Positions 55,836 to 64,000 of a stretch of 64,000 nt of DNA are shown here, piece by piece (position 1 is the first letter of the stretch; each line of letters begins with the position of its first letter). The notes under the pieces are model-generated. The model was not told the origin of the DNA. It searched no databases and saw only the letters and a program-made list of their open reading frames with translations. The stretch lies in NCBI GenBank assembly GCA_946414315.1, contig CAMKNZ010000009.1, positions 1 to 64,000 of the forward strand, given 5' to 3'. This DNA is from an uncultured Clostridia bacterium. GTDB lineage: Bacteria; Bacillota; Clostridia; Christensenellales; Aristaeellaceae. The position numbers and the translations under genes are program-made.

Positions 55836-56930
55836 ATGAATCAGTATCGCGTCGGAATCATCGGAGCAACAGGTATGGTAGGGCAGCGTTTTATCTCCCT
55901 GCTGAAGGAACATCCCTGGTTCAAGGTGACCTGTCTGGCGGCTTCTGCCCGCAGTGCCGGCAAGACTTACCGTGAGGCGGTAGGCGAGCGCTGGGCTTTT
56001 GACTGGCCGATCCCGGATTACGCCGCGGATATGACCATCGTGGACGCTTCCGATATCGAAGCGGTAGGCGCGAAGGTTGATTTCTGCTTCTGTGCCGTGG
56101 ATATGAAAAAGGACGAGATCCGCGCGCTGGAAGAAAACTACGCGAAGCATGAGATCCCGATCGTGAGCAACAACAGCGCTTGCCGCGGAATCGAAGACGT
56201 GCCTATGGTGGTTCCGGAGATCAACGCTTCCCATCTGGCGGTGATCGATACCCAGCGGAAACGCCTGGGCAGCAAGTACGGCTTTATCGCCGTAAAGCCC
56301 AACTGCTCCATTCAGAGCTATGTGCCCGCCCTGACGCCCCTGCTGGATTTCGAACCCACTCAGGTGAGCGTATGTACTTACCAGGCGATCAGCGGCGCCG
56401 GCAAGACCTTCAAGAGCTGGCCGGAAATGGTGGACAACGTGATCCCCTATATCGGCGGCGAAGACGAGAAGAGCGAGAACGAACCCCTGAAGCTGTGGGG
56501 CAGCCTGGAAGACAAGGGCAACGGGCCGGTGATCGTCAATGCGGCGGAGCCGGTGATCAGCGCACAGTGCCTGCGTGTTGCCTGCAGTGACGGCCATATG
56601 GCGGCTGTGAGCGTGAGTTTCCGCAAGAAGGTCACAAAGGAACAGATCCTGGAACGCTGGGCCAATTACGAGACCGAAGCCCAGCGGCTGGAGTTGCCCA
56701 GCGCGCCCAAGCCCTTCCTGCAGTATTTTGAGGATCCGTCCCGTCCCCAGACCCGTCTGGACCGGGATTTCCAGAACGGCTTCGGCGTGAGCATCGGCCG
56801 GCTTCGCGAAGACAAGATCTTTGACTGGCGGTTTGTGTGCTTGAGCCACAACACCATCCGCGGCGCCGCCGGCGGCGGCATCCTGACAGCAGAGCTGCTG
56901 TGCAGAAAAGGATATATTCAGGCGAAATAA
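55836..56930 (+). CDS. asd: Aspartate-semialdehyde dehydrogenase (fungal/archaeal type)
   Basis: A 364-residue enzyme from the ATG at 55836, chosen because TGGAGGG lies 7 nt upstream; an in-frame ATG at 55821 overlaps that site. The NADP-binding GATGMVGQRF (9-18), the catalytic Cys in PNCSIQ (near 155) and the substrate His region are present; the sequence is nearer to the fungal/archaeal branch than to the E. coli one. It reduces aspartyl phosphate for lysine, threonine and diaminopimelate synthesis. It stands alone, with no lysine riboswitch. Confidence 0.93.
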   Translation: MNQYRVGIIGATGMVGQRFISLLKEHPWFKVTCLAASARSAGKTYREAVGERWAFDWPIPDYAADMTIVDASDIEAVGAKVDFCFCAVDMKKDEIRALEENYAKHEIPIVSNNSACRGIEDVPMVVPEINASHLAVIDTQRKRLGSKYGFIAVKPNCSIQSYVPALTPLLDFEPTQVSVCTYQAISGAGKTFKSWPEMVDNVIPYIGGEDEKSENEPLKLWGSLEDKGNGPVIVNAAEPVISAQCLRVACSDGHMAAVSVSFRKKVTKEQILERWANYETEAQRLELPSAPKPFLQYFEDPSRPQTRLDRDFQNGFGVSIGRLREDKIFDWRFVCLSHNTIRGAAGGGILTAELLCRKGYIQAK

Positions 56931-57010
56931 AACGAATCTATTCGTATTGCGATCGCTGTTACCAAAGTACCGTTCATCTTTGATTCCGGTACTTTGACAG
57001 CTGTAGCATG

Positions 57011-57045
57011 GGAGGCATGAGCCGTGCTGAAGCACGGATGCCTCC
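57011..57045 (+). repeat. Hairpin repeat, copy 2
   Basis: GGAGGCAT pairs with ATGCCTCC and the inner CCGTGC with GCACGG around TGAA; it is preceded by TGTAGCATG. The outer stem differs from copy 1 by a paired C/G exchange, so the secondary structure is kept. It ends 5 nt before the THF riboswitch. Confidence 0.75.
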
Positions 57046-57050
57046 GCAAC

Positions 57051-57147
57051 GCAGAGTAGCGTTTTCCGCGTAAAGTGTTCATGAACGGGGAGTTGTCATG
57101 AAACGAAACGGCGAAAGCCGTGCGGTGGAGGATGCGCATCCCGCTGC
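57051..57147 (+). promoter_or_regulatory. THF (tetrahydrofolate) riboswitch aptamer
   Basis: The segments AGAGTAGCG, GCGTAAAGTGTT, GGGAGTTGTC, CGAAACGGCGAAAGCCGTG and GCATCCCGCTGC follow the THF riboswitch consensus in order. The ends GCAG (57051-57054) and CTGC (57144-57147) close the aptamer, and the CGGC-GAAA-GCCG hairpin is at 57109-57120. It sits in front of folT, the classical genomic location. Confidence 0.92.
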
Positions 57148-57157
57148 TATTTACAGC

Positions 57158-57213
57158 AAGAGCCTCTGCGAATCACAGGAACTTTCTCTTGAGATTGGAA
57201 GGAGGCTTTTTTC
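57158..57213 (+). promoter_or_regulatory. Expression platform of the THF riboswitch
   Basis: AAGAGCCTC (57158-57166) can pair with GAGGCTTTT (57202-57210), hiding the AGGAGG ribosome site of folT (57200-57205), and the stem is followed by TTTTTTC. So folate can act through translation, termination or both. Confidence 0.75.
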
Positions 57214-57747
57214 ATGCAGAAAAACATGACGAAACGGCTGTGCGTCATCGCAGTGCTGATTGCGATGCAGATTGTGCTGGGACGGATCGCTGCAATCAAC
57301 GTGGGAAGCTATCTGAAGATCAGCTTCGGATTTATTCCGATCGCGGTATGCGGGATCCTGTGCGGACCTTTGTGGACCATGCTGATGGCGGCGATATGCG
57401 ATATCCTGGGTGCGCTGCTGTTCCCGAGCGGGGCTTTCTATTTCGGGTTCACCCTGGTGGCGATTGCCGGCGGGCTGATCTACGGCCTGTTCCTGTACAA
57501 CCAGAAGGAGAATATCATCCGCTGCCTGCTGTGTACGCTGACGGTGGCCCTGATCTGCAATATCCTGCTGAACACCATATTCCTGATCCAGATCGGCGCG
57601 ATGGTCGGACCCGGGAATGAAGGCTTCTGGTCGGTAATGTGGACCCGCGTTATCAAGAACGCGGTCCAGTTCCCCGTGAACGGTATCATCCTGTTTGGCG
57701 TATGGAAAGCGCTGAAGCGGATTCCCGCGCAGCTGAGGACATTCTGA
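57214..57747 (+). CDS. folT: Folate-specific ECF transporter S component FolT
   Basis: A 177-residue integral membrane protein of the S-component class with six helices and the FolT-type N-terminus (MTKRLCVIAVLIAMQIVLGR) and G-x-G-P-L-W loop (CGILCGPLWTMLMAAICDIL). It binds folate and works with the energising ECF-AAT complex encoded elsewhere. The call is made strong by the THF riboswitch upstream. Its stop overlaps the nth start by one base (TGATG). Confidence 0.92.
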   Translation: MQKNMTKRLCVIAVLIAMQIVLGRIAAINVGSYLKISFGFIPIAVCGILCGPLWTMLMAAICDILGALLFPSGAFYFGFTLVAIAGGLIYGLFLYNQKENIIRCLLCTLTVALICNILLNTIFLIQIGAMVGPGNEGFWSVMWTRVIKNAVQFPVNGIILFGVWKALKRIPAQLRTF

Positions 57748-58370
57748 TGAAGAAAGAACAGAAACTTGCGATCCTGGCAAAGCTGGAGGAGACATATCCG
57801 GATGCAAAGGCAGAGCTTGTCTTTTCCAATCCCTATGAGATGCTGGTGGCGACGATGCTGTCCGCCCAATGCACCGACAAGCAGGTAAACAAGGTTACGC
57901 CGGCGGTTTTCAGCCGCTGGCCGGACGCCAGCGCTATGGCGGAAGCAGAAGTGGAAGAACTGTTTCCGATGGTGAAGAGCTGCGGCTTTAAAAGCAAGGC
58001 AGGGAACATCATCGCGGCCTGCCGGATTATCAAAGAGCAGCACGGCGGACAGGTGCCGGACACCATGGAGGCACTGACCGCGTTGCCCGGCGTTGGGCGG
58101 AAAACGGCTAACGTGGTGCTTTCAAACGCTTTCGGAATTCCCGCCTTCGCGGTGGATACCCATGTGTTCCGGGTGAGTAACCGGATGGGACTCTGCAAAG
58201 CCGATACGGTGGAAGAAACGGAAAGGCAGATGACGAAACTGATCCCGCGGGAAAAGTGGGGAATGGCGCATCACTGGCTGATCTGGCACGGAAGAAGACT
58301 GTGCAAGGCGCAGCGGCCGCTGTGTGATGAATGCCCGCTGCAGGCAATGTGCAGTTATCACAATTCATAA
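57747..58370 (+). CDS. nth: Endonuclease III
   Basis: A 207-residue DNA glycosylase/AP lyase for oxidised pyrimidines. The HhH motif LPGVGRKTANVVLS (about 112-125) with the catalytic Lys and the downstream Asp in VDTHVFRVSNR are present, and the [4Fe-4S] cluster loop CKAQRPLCDECPLQAMC fits C-x6-C-x2-C-x5-C exactly. It starts on the folT stop and so is translated with the folate transporter. A terminator follows. Confidence 0.96.
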   Translation: MKKEQKLAILAKLEETYPDAKAELVFSNPYEMLVATMLSAQCTDKQVNKVTPAVFSRWPDASAMAEAEVEELFPMVKSCGFKSKAGNIIAACRIIKEQHGGQVPDTMEALTALPGVGRKTANVVLSNAFGIPAFAVDTHVFRVSNRMGLCKADTVEETERQMTKLIPREKWGMAHHWLIWHGRRLCKAQRPLCDECPLQAMCSYHNS

Positions 58371-58385
58371 TTCAGCATTAAAACA

Positions 58386-58420
58386 GGGCGTCCGGTTTCC
58401 GGACGCCCTCAGTGTTTTTT
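58386..58420. terminator. Terminator between convergent nth and secreted-protein genes
   Basis: GGGCGTCCGG pairs with CCGGACGCCC around TTT; TCAGTG and seven T follow. Confidence 0.9.
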
Positions 58421-58424
58421 TGGA

Positions 58425-60008
58425 TTATTCGAAGAAGAGATAGTCGAAACCGGGGTAGGAGACGGTACCTTCTTCGGACTGGATCTCATAAGGACCGGTG
58501 CAGGTGCCGTAAATTTTCACTCTGCTTTCAGTGACAAGGCCGGGATCTTCGTCAGCCATGTAGATCAGGTAATTGGAATACTTTTTGCGGTTCAGTTTCT
58601 GCGCCGCAGTGATCATCCACTGATCACCGACCTGCTTTACGTCAGTCACATACACATCGAAGACGATGGTCTGGCCGAAATAAGTATCGATCTTCTTCAC
58701 CAGCGTGTTATAATTGACCTTTTTCGCACTATTGGAGATATTGGCTTTGTTGTCCGCTTCAGTAAATGTACGGGTTGCCTTCCGGGTGATCCGCTCAGTG
58801 GAAAGGTTCTTCTTGGAGAAGACCAGTGTGATATCGTATTCACCCTCAACTGCTGTCGGCACCTTAAATTTGAATTTGCCGGTTCCGTTTGTCTTGACGG
58901 ATTTGATCGGGATATTTGTGCTGCCAAGATTTACGAGACACTGGATTTCAACGTTTTTCTCCGTGGTGCCGGATATGACCAGTTCATCGGAAGTCAGTTT
59001 CTCGGGAATTTCCGCATCCAGGCTGTAAGGCAGGACGGATTTGTTGAAGGTGACCGAATTCAGTACAGCATCCGCTACAGTGGAGTTGTTGATGCACATA
59101 TTGACTGTGACCTGGTAGAGACCTTCATCCGGCAGAGTGACCTTAGAGGAGAATTTTCCGTTGTTGCCTGCGACGGCAGGGAAACGGTAGGCGGAGCCAG
59201 ACCAGCGCATCGCAACAACGATTACCTCAGAACCGGGATAGGCGGTCCCTTCGACTGTGAAGACGCCGGTGTTTGTCTTTTCAGGGGGCTGAACGGTTAC
59301 GCTGAGCGTGTTGGCGGCGCCGGCAGGAATGCTGGGATCGGCGGCGCTTTCGGGGGTTCCTTCTCCGGAGGCAGTTGATGCAGGGGCAACGGAGGCGGCC
59401 TGCTCAATCACGACAGTGTTGATGATGTGACGGATACGGTCCTCGTCAGACTTACGCGGTTTACGCTGATATGCCTGGTAATCTACACACAGCGTGTAGC
59501 CGTTCCGGACGATTTTGCGGATGTAGCCGCGGTGTTCTGTTCCTTCGCCTTTGAAGAGATACTCGAATTCAACATAATTGCCGCTTTTTCCGTGGTTTTT
59601 GATGATCGGATCAAAAACAGCGTAACCGGCCTGCTTTGCTTCGGAAATCACATCGGTCATGTACTGCTTGCGGTCTGCCCGGGTCTGCGCTTCTGTATCA
59701 AAGTATTTTGCGGAGAGCTCGTCCTGGATCAGGATTACCTCGACACAGGTCTTCTGGTCTTTGGACCAGGCCTGGAACAGGACACCGCGGGTGTCCATAT
59801 CAGCTCGCAGTTCATCTGCGGATTTTCCAAGGGTCTGGAGCAGGTCCGGATGCTCGGAAAGCGTTCCGGGCGTCAGCACGATAAATGTACCTTCATCAAA
59901 GGACATTTTACCGGATACAGCCTCCAGGGGGTATTCCGTTTCAGCAGCAGCGCAGGCACATAATGCCGTAAGCAGCAGTACCAGGATCAGCAGTAAAGCT
60001 TTCCGCAC
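58425..60008 (-). CDS. Exported protein with Ig-like domains
   Basis: A 527-residue exported protein. A signal segment ends ALCACAAAE and could be a lipobox (Cys17/Cys19) or an ordinary cleavage site. Residues 25-200 form an alpha/beta domain (FIVLTPGTLSEHPDLL; YIRKIVRNGYTLCVDYQAYQ). A Ser/Thr/Ala linker at 205-230 leads to two Ig-like beta-sandwich modules (about 233-325 and 330-415; GEYDITLVF-type strands), then a C-terminal OB-like part (FDVYVTDVKQVGDQWMI). No enzymatic motif is seen. It is convergent with nth. Confidence 0.68.
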   Translation of the reverse strand: MRKALLLILVLLLTALCACAAAETEYPLEAVSGKMSFDEGTFIVLTPGTLSEHPDLLQTLGKSADELRADMDTRGVLFQAWSKDQKTCVEVILIQDELSAKYFDTEAQTRADRKQYMTDVISEAKQAGYAVFDPIIKNHGKSGNYVEFEYLFKGEGTEHRGYIRKIVRNGYTLCVDYQAYQRKPRKSDEDRIRHIINTVVIEQAASVAPASTASGEGTPESAADPSIPAGAANTLSVTVQPPEKTNTGVFTVEGTAYPGSEVIVVAMRWSGSAYRFPAVAGNNGKFSSKVTLPDEGLYQVTVNMCINNSTVADAVLNSVTFNKSVLPYSLDAEIPEKLTSDELVISGTTEKNVEIQCLVNLGSTNIPIKSVKTNGTGKFKFKVPTAVEGEYDITLVFSKKNLSTERITRKATRTFTEADNKANISNSAKKVNYNTLVKKIDTYFGQTIVFDVYVTDVKQVGDQWMITAAQKLNRKKYSNYLIYMADEDPGLVTESRVKIYGTCTGPYEIQSEEGTVSYPGFDYLFFE

Positions 60009-60095
60009 GGGATCACCGTCTTTCTCAGTTAAAATCGTCGATCAGTACGTAAACACTGATAAAATACCACAGATAAATATACCATAAAACGGGAA

Positions 60096-60308
60096 TCATT
60101 GGCAAGATTCCGGCTGTTCAATGCCACGGGAAATGACAGCTTTCCGGCGGCGAAGGAAGCTTTCGCGATCCAGCATAACAATCCTGCCACAGCCGCTGCA
60201 GCGGATCTTGATATCAGCTCCGGTGCGGATCACCGTCCATTCACTGGACCCGCAAGGATGGGGTTTTCGGGTTGTGATCACGTCTCCGATAAGGATCTGC
60301 TCAACCAT
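60096..60308 (-). CDS. DUF951 family small zinc-ribbon-like protein
   Basis: A 70-residue protein from the ATG at 60308 (GAGG 9 nt upstream). The family pattern is clear: IGDVITTRKPHPCGSSEWTV, then RTGADIKIRCSGCGRIVM, with three Cys that can bind a metal. DUF951 proteins are common in Bacillota near ychF or rpsF genes; the function is unknown. Here it is divergent from murI. Confidence 0.85.
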   Translation of the reverse strand: MVEQILIGDVITTRKPHPCGSSEWTVIRTGADIKIRCSGCGRIVMLDRESFLRRRKAVISRGIEQPESCQ

Positions 60309-60396
60309 GATGAACCTCGTTTCCAATTCATAATTTATCATGACAGATGGTTCCACAAGATAATGATAGTTCATGGAGGAGGAAAAATCAACGAGG

Positions 60397-60425
60397 TTTA
60401 CAGGACAGGGACAATTTGATAAAAT
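60397..60425 (+). promoter_or_regulatory. Promoter of murI
   Basis: TTTACA (60397-60402) and TAAAAT (60420-60425), 17-nt spacer, 35 nt before the murI start. Confidence 0.65.
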
Positions 60426-60459
60426 ACCTGCAGACGAACGGGACAGAAGAGGAACGAGA

Positions 60460-61215
60460 ATGAACCAGAAACGCGATCCGATCGGGGTTTTTGACAGCGG
60501 GGTGGGCGGTATCAGCACCCTGCAGGAAATGATCCGCGAACTTCCGGAAGAGCGTTTTATATATTTTGGCGATACCGCTAACGCCCCCTACGGTACAAAG
60601 AGTACGGAAGAAGTAATTGCCTGTGTCCGCGGAGTGGTTGACCATCTGCTTCATCAGCATATCAAAGCATTGGTGATCGCCTGCAATACAGCGACCGGCG
60701 CTGCTGCCGCCACCCTGCGACAGCAGCTGAGCATTCCAGTCATCGGAATGGAGCCGGCGCTGAAACCGGCTTCCAAGATCCGGAAGAACGGCAGCGTGCT
60801 GGTACTGGCCACGCCGCTGACCCTGCACCAGGAAAAGTTCGAAAACCTGATGAAACAGTATGGCCAGGGCGCCGTGAAGGTTCCATGCCCCGGGCTGATG
60901 GAACTGGTGGAGTCGGACGACCAGGCCGGAATACGGCGATACCTGGAAGAACTGTTTAACCGGTATCCGCCGGAAAAGGTGGACGCGGTCGTCCTGGGAT
61001 GCACGCACTATGTGTTCCTGAAGGACATGATCCGGGAAATGCTGCCGGAGCGCATTGCCATCACCGACGGCAACGCGGGTACCGCGCGGCAGCTGAAACG
61101 GGTCCTGGAGCGGGAAGGGCTGCTGAATGACGAAGGCCCGGGCAGCGTAGAGCTGGAAACCAGCGGCACGGAGAGAGATATAGCCCTGATGAGAAAGATG
61201 CTCATCAATTCATAA
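60460..61215 (+). CDS. murI: Glutamate racemase
   Basis: 251 residues from the ATG at 60460 (AGAGGA 7 nt upstream); the frame is open upstream but that part lies over the promoter. The family motifs are intact: FDSGVGGIS with the Asp, YFGDTANAPYG, the first catalytic Cys in ACNTATG (near 73), and the second in LGCTHY (near 184). It makes D-glutamate for peptidoglycan. It is monocistronic between DUF951 and the EF-G-like gene. Confidence 0.95.
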   Translation: MNQKRDPIGVFDSGVGGISTLQEMIRELPEERFIYFGDTANAPYGTKSTEEVIACVRGVVDHLLHQHIKALVIACNTATGAAAATLRQQLSIPVIGMEPALKPASKIRKNGSVLVLATPLTLHQEKFENLMKQYGQGAVKVPCPGLMELVESDDQAGIRRYLEELFNRYPPEKVDAVVLGCTHYVFLKDMIREMLPERIAITDGNAGTARQLKRVLEREGLLNDEGPGSVELETSGTERDIALMRKMLINS

Positions 61216-61275
61216 TCCATCATTTCCAATCAAGTATTGAATGGTGTGAATCTGACCGAAAAACGCATTTTTTGC

Positions 61276-61304
61276 TTTTCATTTGCTGATCAATATGGTA
61301 TAAT
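61276..61304 (+). promoter_or_regulatory. Extended -10 promoter of the EF-G-like gene
   Basis: TTTTCA (61276-61281), a 17-nt spacer and TATAAT (61299-61304) with TGG directly before it. A GC-rich leader hairpin (CCCGC/GCGGG, 61323-61350) follows. Confidence 0.65.
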
Positions 61305-61391
61305 TACATTTAGCTTTTGATTCCCGCGTTTCGCGAATTCGGAAAGCGGGATGATCTTCGTTACGAAGAAAAATGAGGAGGAATGACAACC

Positions 61392-63479
61392 ATGGCTGAA
61401 TTCGCAACCGGAAACATTCGTAATATCGCCCTCATGGGGCATGGCAGCGAGGGCAAGACCACGCTGACCGAGGCGATGCTCTTCGCTGCCGGCATGACAG
61501 ACCGTCAGGGCAAGGTGGAAGACGGCACCACCGTATCCGACTTTGATCCCGAAGAGAAAAAGCGCGGTTTTTCCATCAGCGCTTCCTACGCTCCGATTCC
61601 CTGGGCGGGAAAAGTAATCAACGTGATCGACGTCCCCGGATACTTTGACTTTATCGGCGAACAGATGGGACCCCTGCGCGTGATCGAGACCGCGGTCATC
61701 GTGGTCGGCGGCGTGAACGGACTGAGCGTCGGCGCCGAGAAGGCGTGGGACAACGCCGGCAAGGCCGGCCTGGGCCGCATGTTCATCGTGAACCAGATGG
61801 ACCGCGAGCACGCTAACTTTGAAAAGGTCGTCGCCCAGCTGCGTGAAAAGTACGGCCCCAGCGTTGTGCCGATCCTGCTGCCCCTGGGACAGGGCGCCGG
61901 TTTCAAGGGCGTTGTGAACGTCCTTGAAAAGAAGGCCTATGAAGGCTCCTACAAGAAGAGCACCGAAGTGCCAATGCCCGCCGACCTGGAAGGCGAAGTC
62001 AACGAAGCCTATGAAAACCTGACTGAACAGGCGGCTTCCGCGGATGAAGAACTGATGGAGAAGTACTTCGAAAACGGCGAACTGAGCCATGAAGACGTTA
62101 TGGCCGGTTTTATCAAGGGCATGAAGGACGGCAGCATCGTTCCCGTCGTGGCCTGCTCCGCCCTGACGGGCGTGGGCATCGCCCGGACGCTGGACCTGAT
62201 CGCCAAGTACCTGCCTTCTCCCGGCCATGAAGGCCTGACCCAGAAAGGCAAGAACCCGAAGAGCGGCGAAGAGATCGAGCGCGCCTGCAAAGATGACCAG
62301 CCCTTCTCCGCACTGGTGTTCAAGACCATCGCTGACCCCTTCGTCGGCAAGCTGAGCCTGTTCCGGATCTTCTCCGGTATGCTCACTTCCTCCACCCCCC
62401 TGTATAACGCCAACAAGGAAAAAGCTGAAAAGGCCGGCGGCCTGTTCACCCTGAAGGGCAACAAGCAGACCAACGTTGACAAGCTCCACGCGGGCGATAT
62501 CGGCGCCCTGGCAAAGCTGCAGATCACCTCCACCGGCGACACGCTGTGTGATCCGAACAACCCGATCATCTATCCCGAGATCGAGTTCCCGGCTCCCTGC
62601 ATCTCCAAGGCTGTCTTCGCCGCAAAGCAGGGTGAAGAAGACAAAGTCTTCAGCGGCCTGAACCGCCTGGCGGAAGAAGATCCTTCCATCAAGATCGAGA
62701 AGAACACCGAGACCACCGAGACCGAACTGAGCGGCCAGGGCGAAATGCATCTGGAAGTCATCAAGAACAAGCTGGCCTCCAAGTTCGGCGCCAATGCCGT
62801 GCTGCAGGATCCCAAGATCCCGTACCGTGAGACCATCCGCAAGACCGTGAAGGTCCAGGGACGCCACAAGAAGCAGACCGGCGGCCACGGCCAGTTCGGC
62901 GATGTGTGGATCGAGTTCAGCCCCATTACCGACAGCGACGCGGAATTCGAGTTTGAAGACGCGGTCGTCGGCGGCGTGGTACCGAGGAACTTCATCCCCA
63001 GCGTTGAAAAGGGCCTGCGTGAGAACATCGTGAAGGGCGTTCTCGCCGGTTATCCGATGGTTCACCTGCATGCGAAGCTGTACGACGGATCATACCATCC
63101 GGTCGACTCTTCCGAAATGGCCTTCAAGACCGCTGCCCGTATCGCCTACAAGAAGGGCTGTATGGACGCGAGCCCCGTTCTGCTCGAGCCGATCATGCAC
63201 GTCGAAGTGCTGGTTCCCAACGAGTACATGGGCGACATCATGGGCGACATGAACAAGCGCCGCGGCCGCATCATGGGTATGAACCAGGTGAACGGCATGC
63301 AGCAGCTGGAAGCGGAAGCGCCCCTGGCTGAAATGTTCAAGTACGCCACTGACCTGCGTTCCATGACGCAGGCGAGAGGTTCCTTCTCCATGAAGTTTGA
63401 ACGTTATGAAGAAGTGCCGCAGGTCGAAGCCCAGAAGATCATTGCCAACGCGAAGATCGAAGACGACGACGAGGAATAA
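61392..63479 (+). CDS. Elongation factor G-like GTPase (EF-G2 type)
   Basis: A 695-residue five-domain translational GTPase. The start is placed at the ATG at 61392 (GAGGAGG 10 nt upstream) and not at the ATG at 61383, which is 1 nt from that site. The G1 motif is GHGSEGKTT (16-24), unlike AHIDAGKTT of normal EF-G, G3 is DVPGYFDF and G4 is NQMD. This pattern is typical of the second EF-G paralogue in Bacillota and Actinobacteria, which is usually not the main translocase. Domains IV (GHGQFGDVWIEFSP) and V are complete. It has its own promoter and terminator. Confidence 0.88.
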   Translation: MAEFATGNIRNIALMGHGSEGKTTLTEAMLFAAGMTDRQGKVEDGTTVSDFDPEEKKRGFSISASYAPIPWAGKVINVIDVPGYFDFIGEQMGPLRVIETAVIVVGGVNGLSVGAEKAWDNAGKAGLGRMFIVNQMDREHANFEKVVAQLREKYGPSVVPILLPLGQGAGFKGVVNVLEKKAYEGSYKKSTEVPMPADLEGEVNEAYENLTEQAASADEELMEKYFENGELSHEDVMAGFIKGMKDGSIVPVVACSALTGVGIARTLDLIAKYLPSPGHEGLTQKGKNPKSGEEIERACKDDQPFSALVFKTIADPFVGKLSLFRIFSGMLTSSTPLYNANKEKAEKAGGLFTLKGNKQTNVDKLHAGDIGALAKLQITSTGDTLCDPNNPIIYPEIEFPAPCISKAVFAAKQGEEDKVFSGLNRLAEEDPSIKIEKNTETTETELSGQGEMHLEVIKNKLASKFGANAVLQDPKIPYRETIRKTVKVQGRHKKQTGGHGQFGDVWIEFSPITDSDAEFEFEDAVVGGVVPRNFIPSVEKGLRENIVKGVLAGYPMVHLHAKLYDGSYHPVDSSEMAFKTAARIAYKKGCMDASPVLLEPIMHVEVLVPNEYMGDIMGDMNKRRGRIMGMNQVNGMQQLEAEAPLAEMFKYATDLRSMTQARGSFSMKFERYEEVPQVEAQKIIANAKIEDDDEE

Positions 63480-63491
63480 GACACAAATCAA

Positions 63492-63526
63492 AGCAACTCC
63501 GGCAGCAATGCCGGGGTTGCTTTTTT
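63492..63526 (+). terminator. Rho-independent terminator of the EF-G-like gene
   Basis: AGCAAC-CCGGCA pairs with TGCCGG-GTTGCT around GCAA, followed by six T. Confidence 0.88.
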
Positions 63527-63531
63527 GTATG

Positions 63532-63561
63532 AAAAAGCCCCGCTGCGGGAGGCAGCGGGGC
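63532..63561 (-). terminator. Terminator of the minus-strand flavoprotein gene
   Basis: On the minus strand GCCCCGCTGC pairs with GCAGCGGGGC and is followed by TTTTT. Confidence 0.82.
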
Positions 63562-63579
63562 AGGGAACCAACCTATGAA

Positions 63580-64000
63580 TTACTGTTCATTCGCGATAGT
63601 GTTCGCAGCGGTACGGCCGGAAACGAAGATCTCAACGATCGCGTTGCCGCCCAGACGGTTACCGCCGTGGATACCGCCGGTGACTTCGCCCGCAGCGTAG
63701 AGGCCGGGGATAATGTTGCCTTCTTTGTCCAGCACATGGCGCTGAGTATCGACGACGATACCGCCCATGGTGTGGTGCGTAGAGGGAGCCATCAGACGGA
63801 CGATCAGGTCAGCGCCTTCCAGATCATAGGTGGAAGGATCATACTTACCGTTTTCATCCTTGGCGCAGTTGCCGATGGTGCGGGAAGCGATACCCTTGCC
63901 GACATCCGGGAACTCACCCTGGCCCATAACCGCCTGGTCGTAAGCCTTGATGGTTTCCAGCATGGTGGCCGCGTCCGCGGTCACGCCTTCGAACTCGGGA
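63580..64000 (-). CDS. Fumarate reductase/FAD-dependent urocanate-reductase-like flavoprotein, C-terminal part (partial)
   Basis: The frame runs off the window edge; the last 140 residues are visible. The tail has the FAD-binding signatures of the FrdA/flavocytochrome c/UrdA family: [39 protein letters not shown] and the closing [13 protein letters not shown]. In the family the His and Arg of this region help bind the dicarboxylate or urocanate substrate. Such enzymes act as extracellular or cytosolic electron sinks in anaerobes. The N-terminus and any FMN-binding domain are outside the window. Confidence 0.85.
   Translation of the reverse strand, partial: PEFEGVTADAATMLETIKAYDQAVMGQGEFPDVGKGIASRTIGNCAKDENGKYDPSTYDLEGADLIVRLMAPSTHHTMGGIVVDTQRHVLDKEGNIIPGLYAAGEVTGGIHGGNRLGGNAIVEIFVSGRTAANTIANEQ

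Noticed and set aside
60309-60518. N-terminal extension of the DUF951 protein
   Set aside because: The extra residues do not match the family and overlap the murI promoter and start; the ATG at 60308 has a good ribosome site.

Overview
The window reads as chromosomal DNA of a G+C-rich, Gram-positive anaerobe-like bacterium of the Bacillota (class Clostridia). The evidence is gene order (murB-rapZ-whiA, rplI-dnaB, greA-lysS), strong AGGAGG-type ribosome binding sites, a THF riboswitch in front of folT, a YhaM-type exonuclease, an EF-G-like second paralogue and a eukaryote-type NADP isocitrate dehydrogenase. A gut or rumen relative (for example Christensenellales/Oscillospirales) would fit, but that is inference. 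There are no tRNA or rRNA genes, no CRISPR array, no intact insertion sequence and no flagellar or phage block.

Region 1 (1-8.0 kb) is mostly core: the end of murB, rapZ, whiA, a coupled polytopic membrane protein, a coiled-coil lipoprotein, rplI, dnaB and a YhaM-like exoribonuclease. Region 2 (8.1-14.8 kb) is an envelope block: a lipoprotein, a 1268-residue SdrD-B-repeat protein without a sortase signal, and an L,D-transpeptidase with four peptidoglycan-binding repeats. Region 3 (14.8-21.1 kb, minus strand) is the polyamine importer potABCD followed by trpS and a Sel1-repeat protein; PotA carries an unusual insertion of about 180 residues in its TOBE region. Region 4 (21.3-33.3 kb) holds a 1178-residue secreted protein with a C-terminal NADase-type glycan-binding-like domain, glgA, rnz, uvrB, small membrane-protein genes, a metallophosphoesterase, greA and lysS.

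Region 5 (33.3-45.0 kb) is more accessory: a decayed DNA-binding gene, small secreted proteins, a cystatin-like protein next to a MIF-like tautomerase, a short FNT-like channel coupled to an ABC exporter, a sensor/GGDEF protein, a three-gene Y-family polymerase cassette and a hemolysin III homologue. Region 6 (45.1-55.7 kb) has guaB, an acyltransferase, a cytidylate-kinase-like gene, icd, a stand-alone structured RNA with its own consensus promoter, and a three-gene operon encoding a non-flagellar MotA/MotB-type (ZorA/ZorB-like) ion-driven complex plus a membrane-anchored partner, then Sir2 and a DUF308 protein. Region 7 (55.8-64 kb) has asd, the THF riboswitch with folT and nth, a secreted Ig-like protein, a DUF951 protein, murI, an EF-G-like GTPase and the end of a fumarate-reductase-type flavoprotein.

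The best candidates for something undescribed are the orphan MotA/MotB-like operon, the structured RNA beside it, a hairpin repeat present twice with compensatory base changes, the Ig-like insertion in PotA, and the cystatin-like/MIF-like pair.
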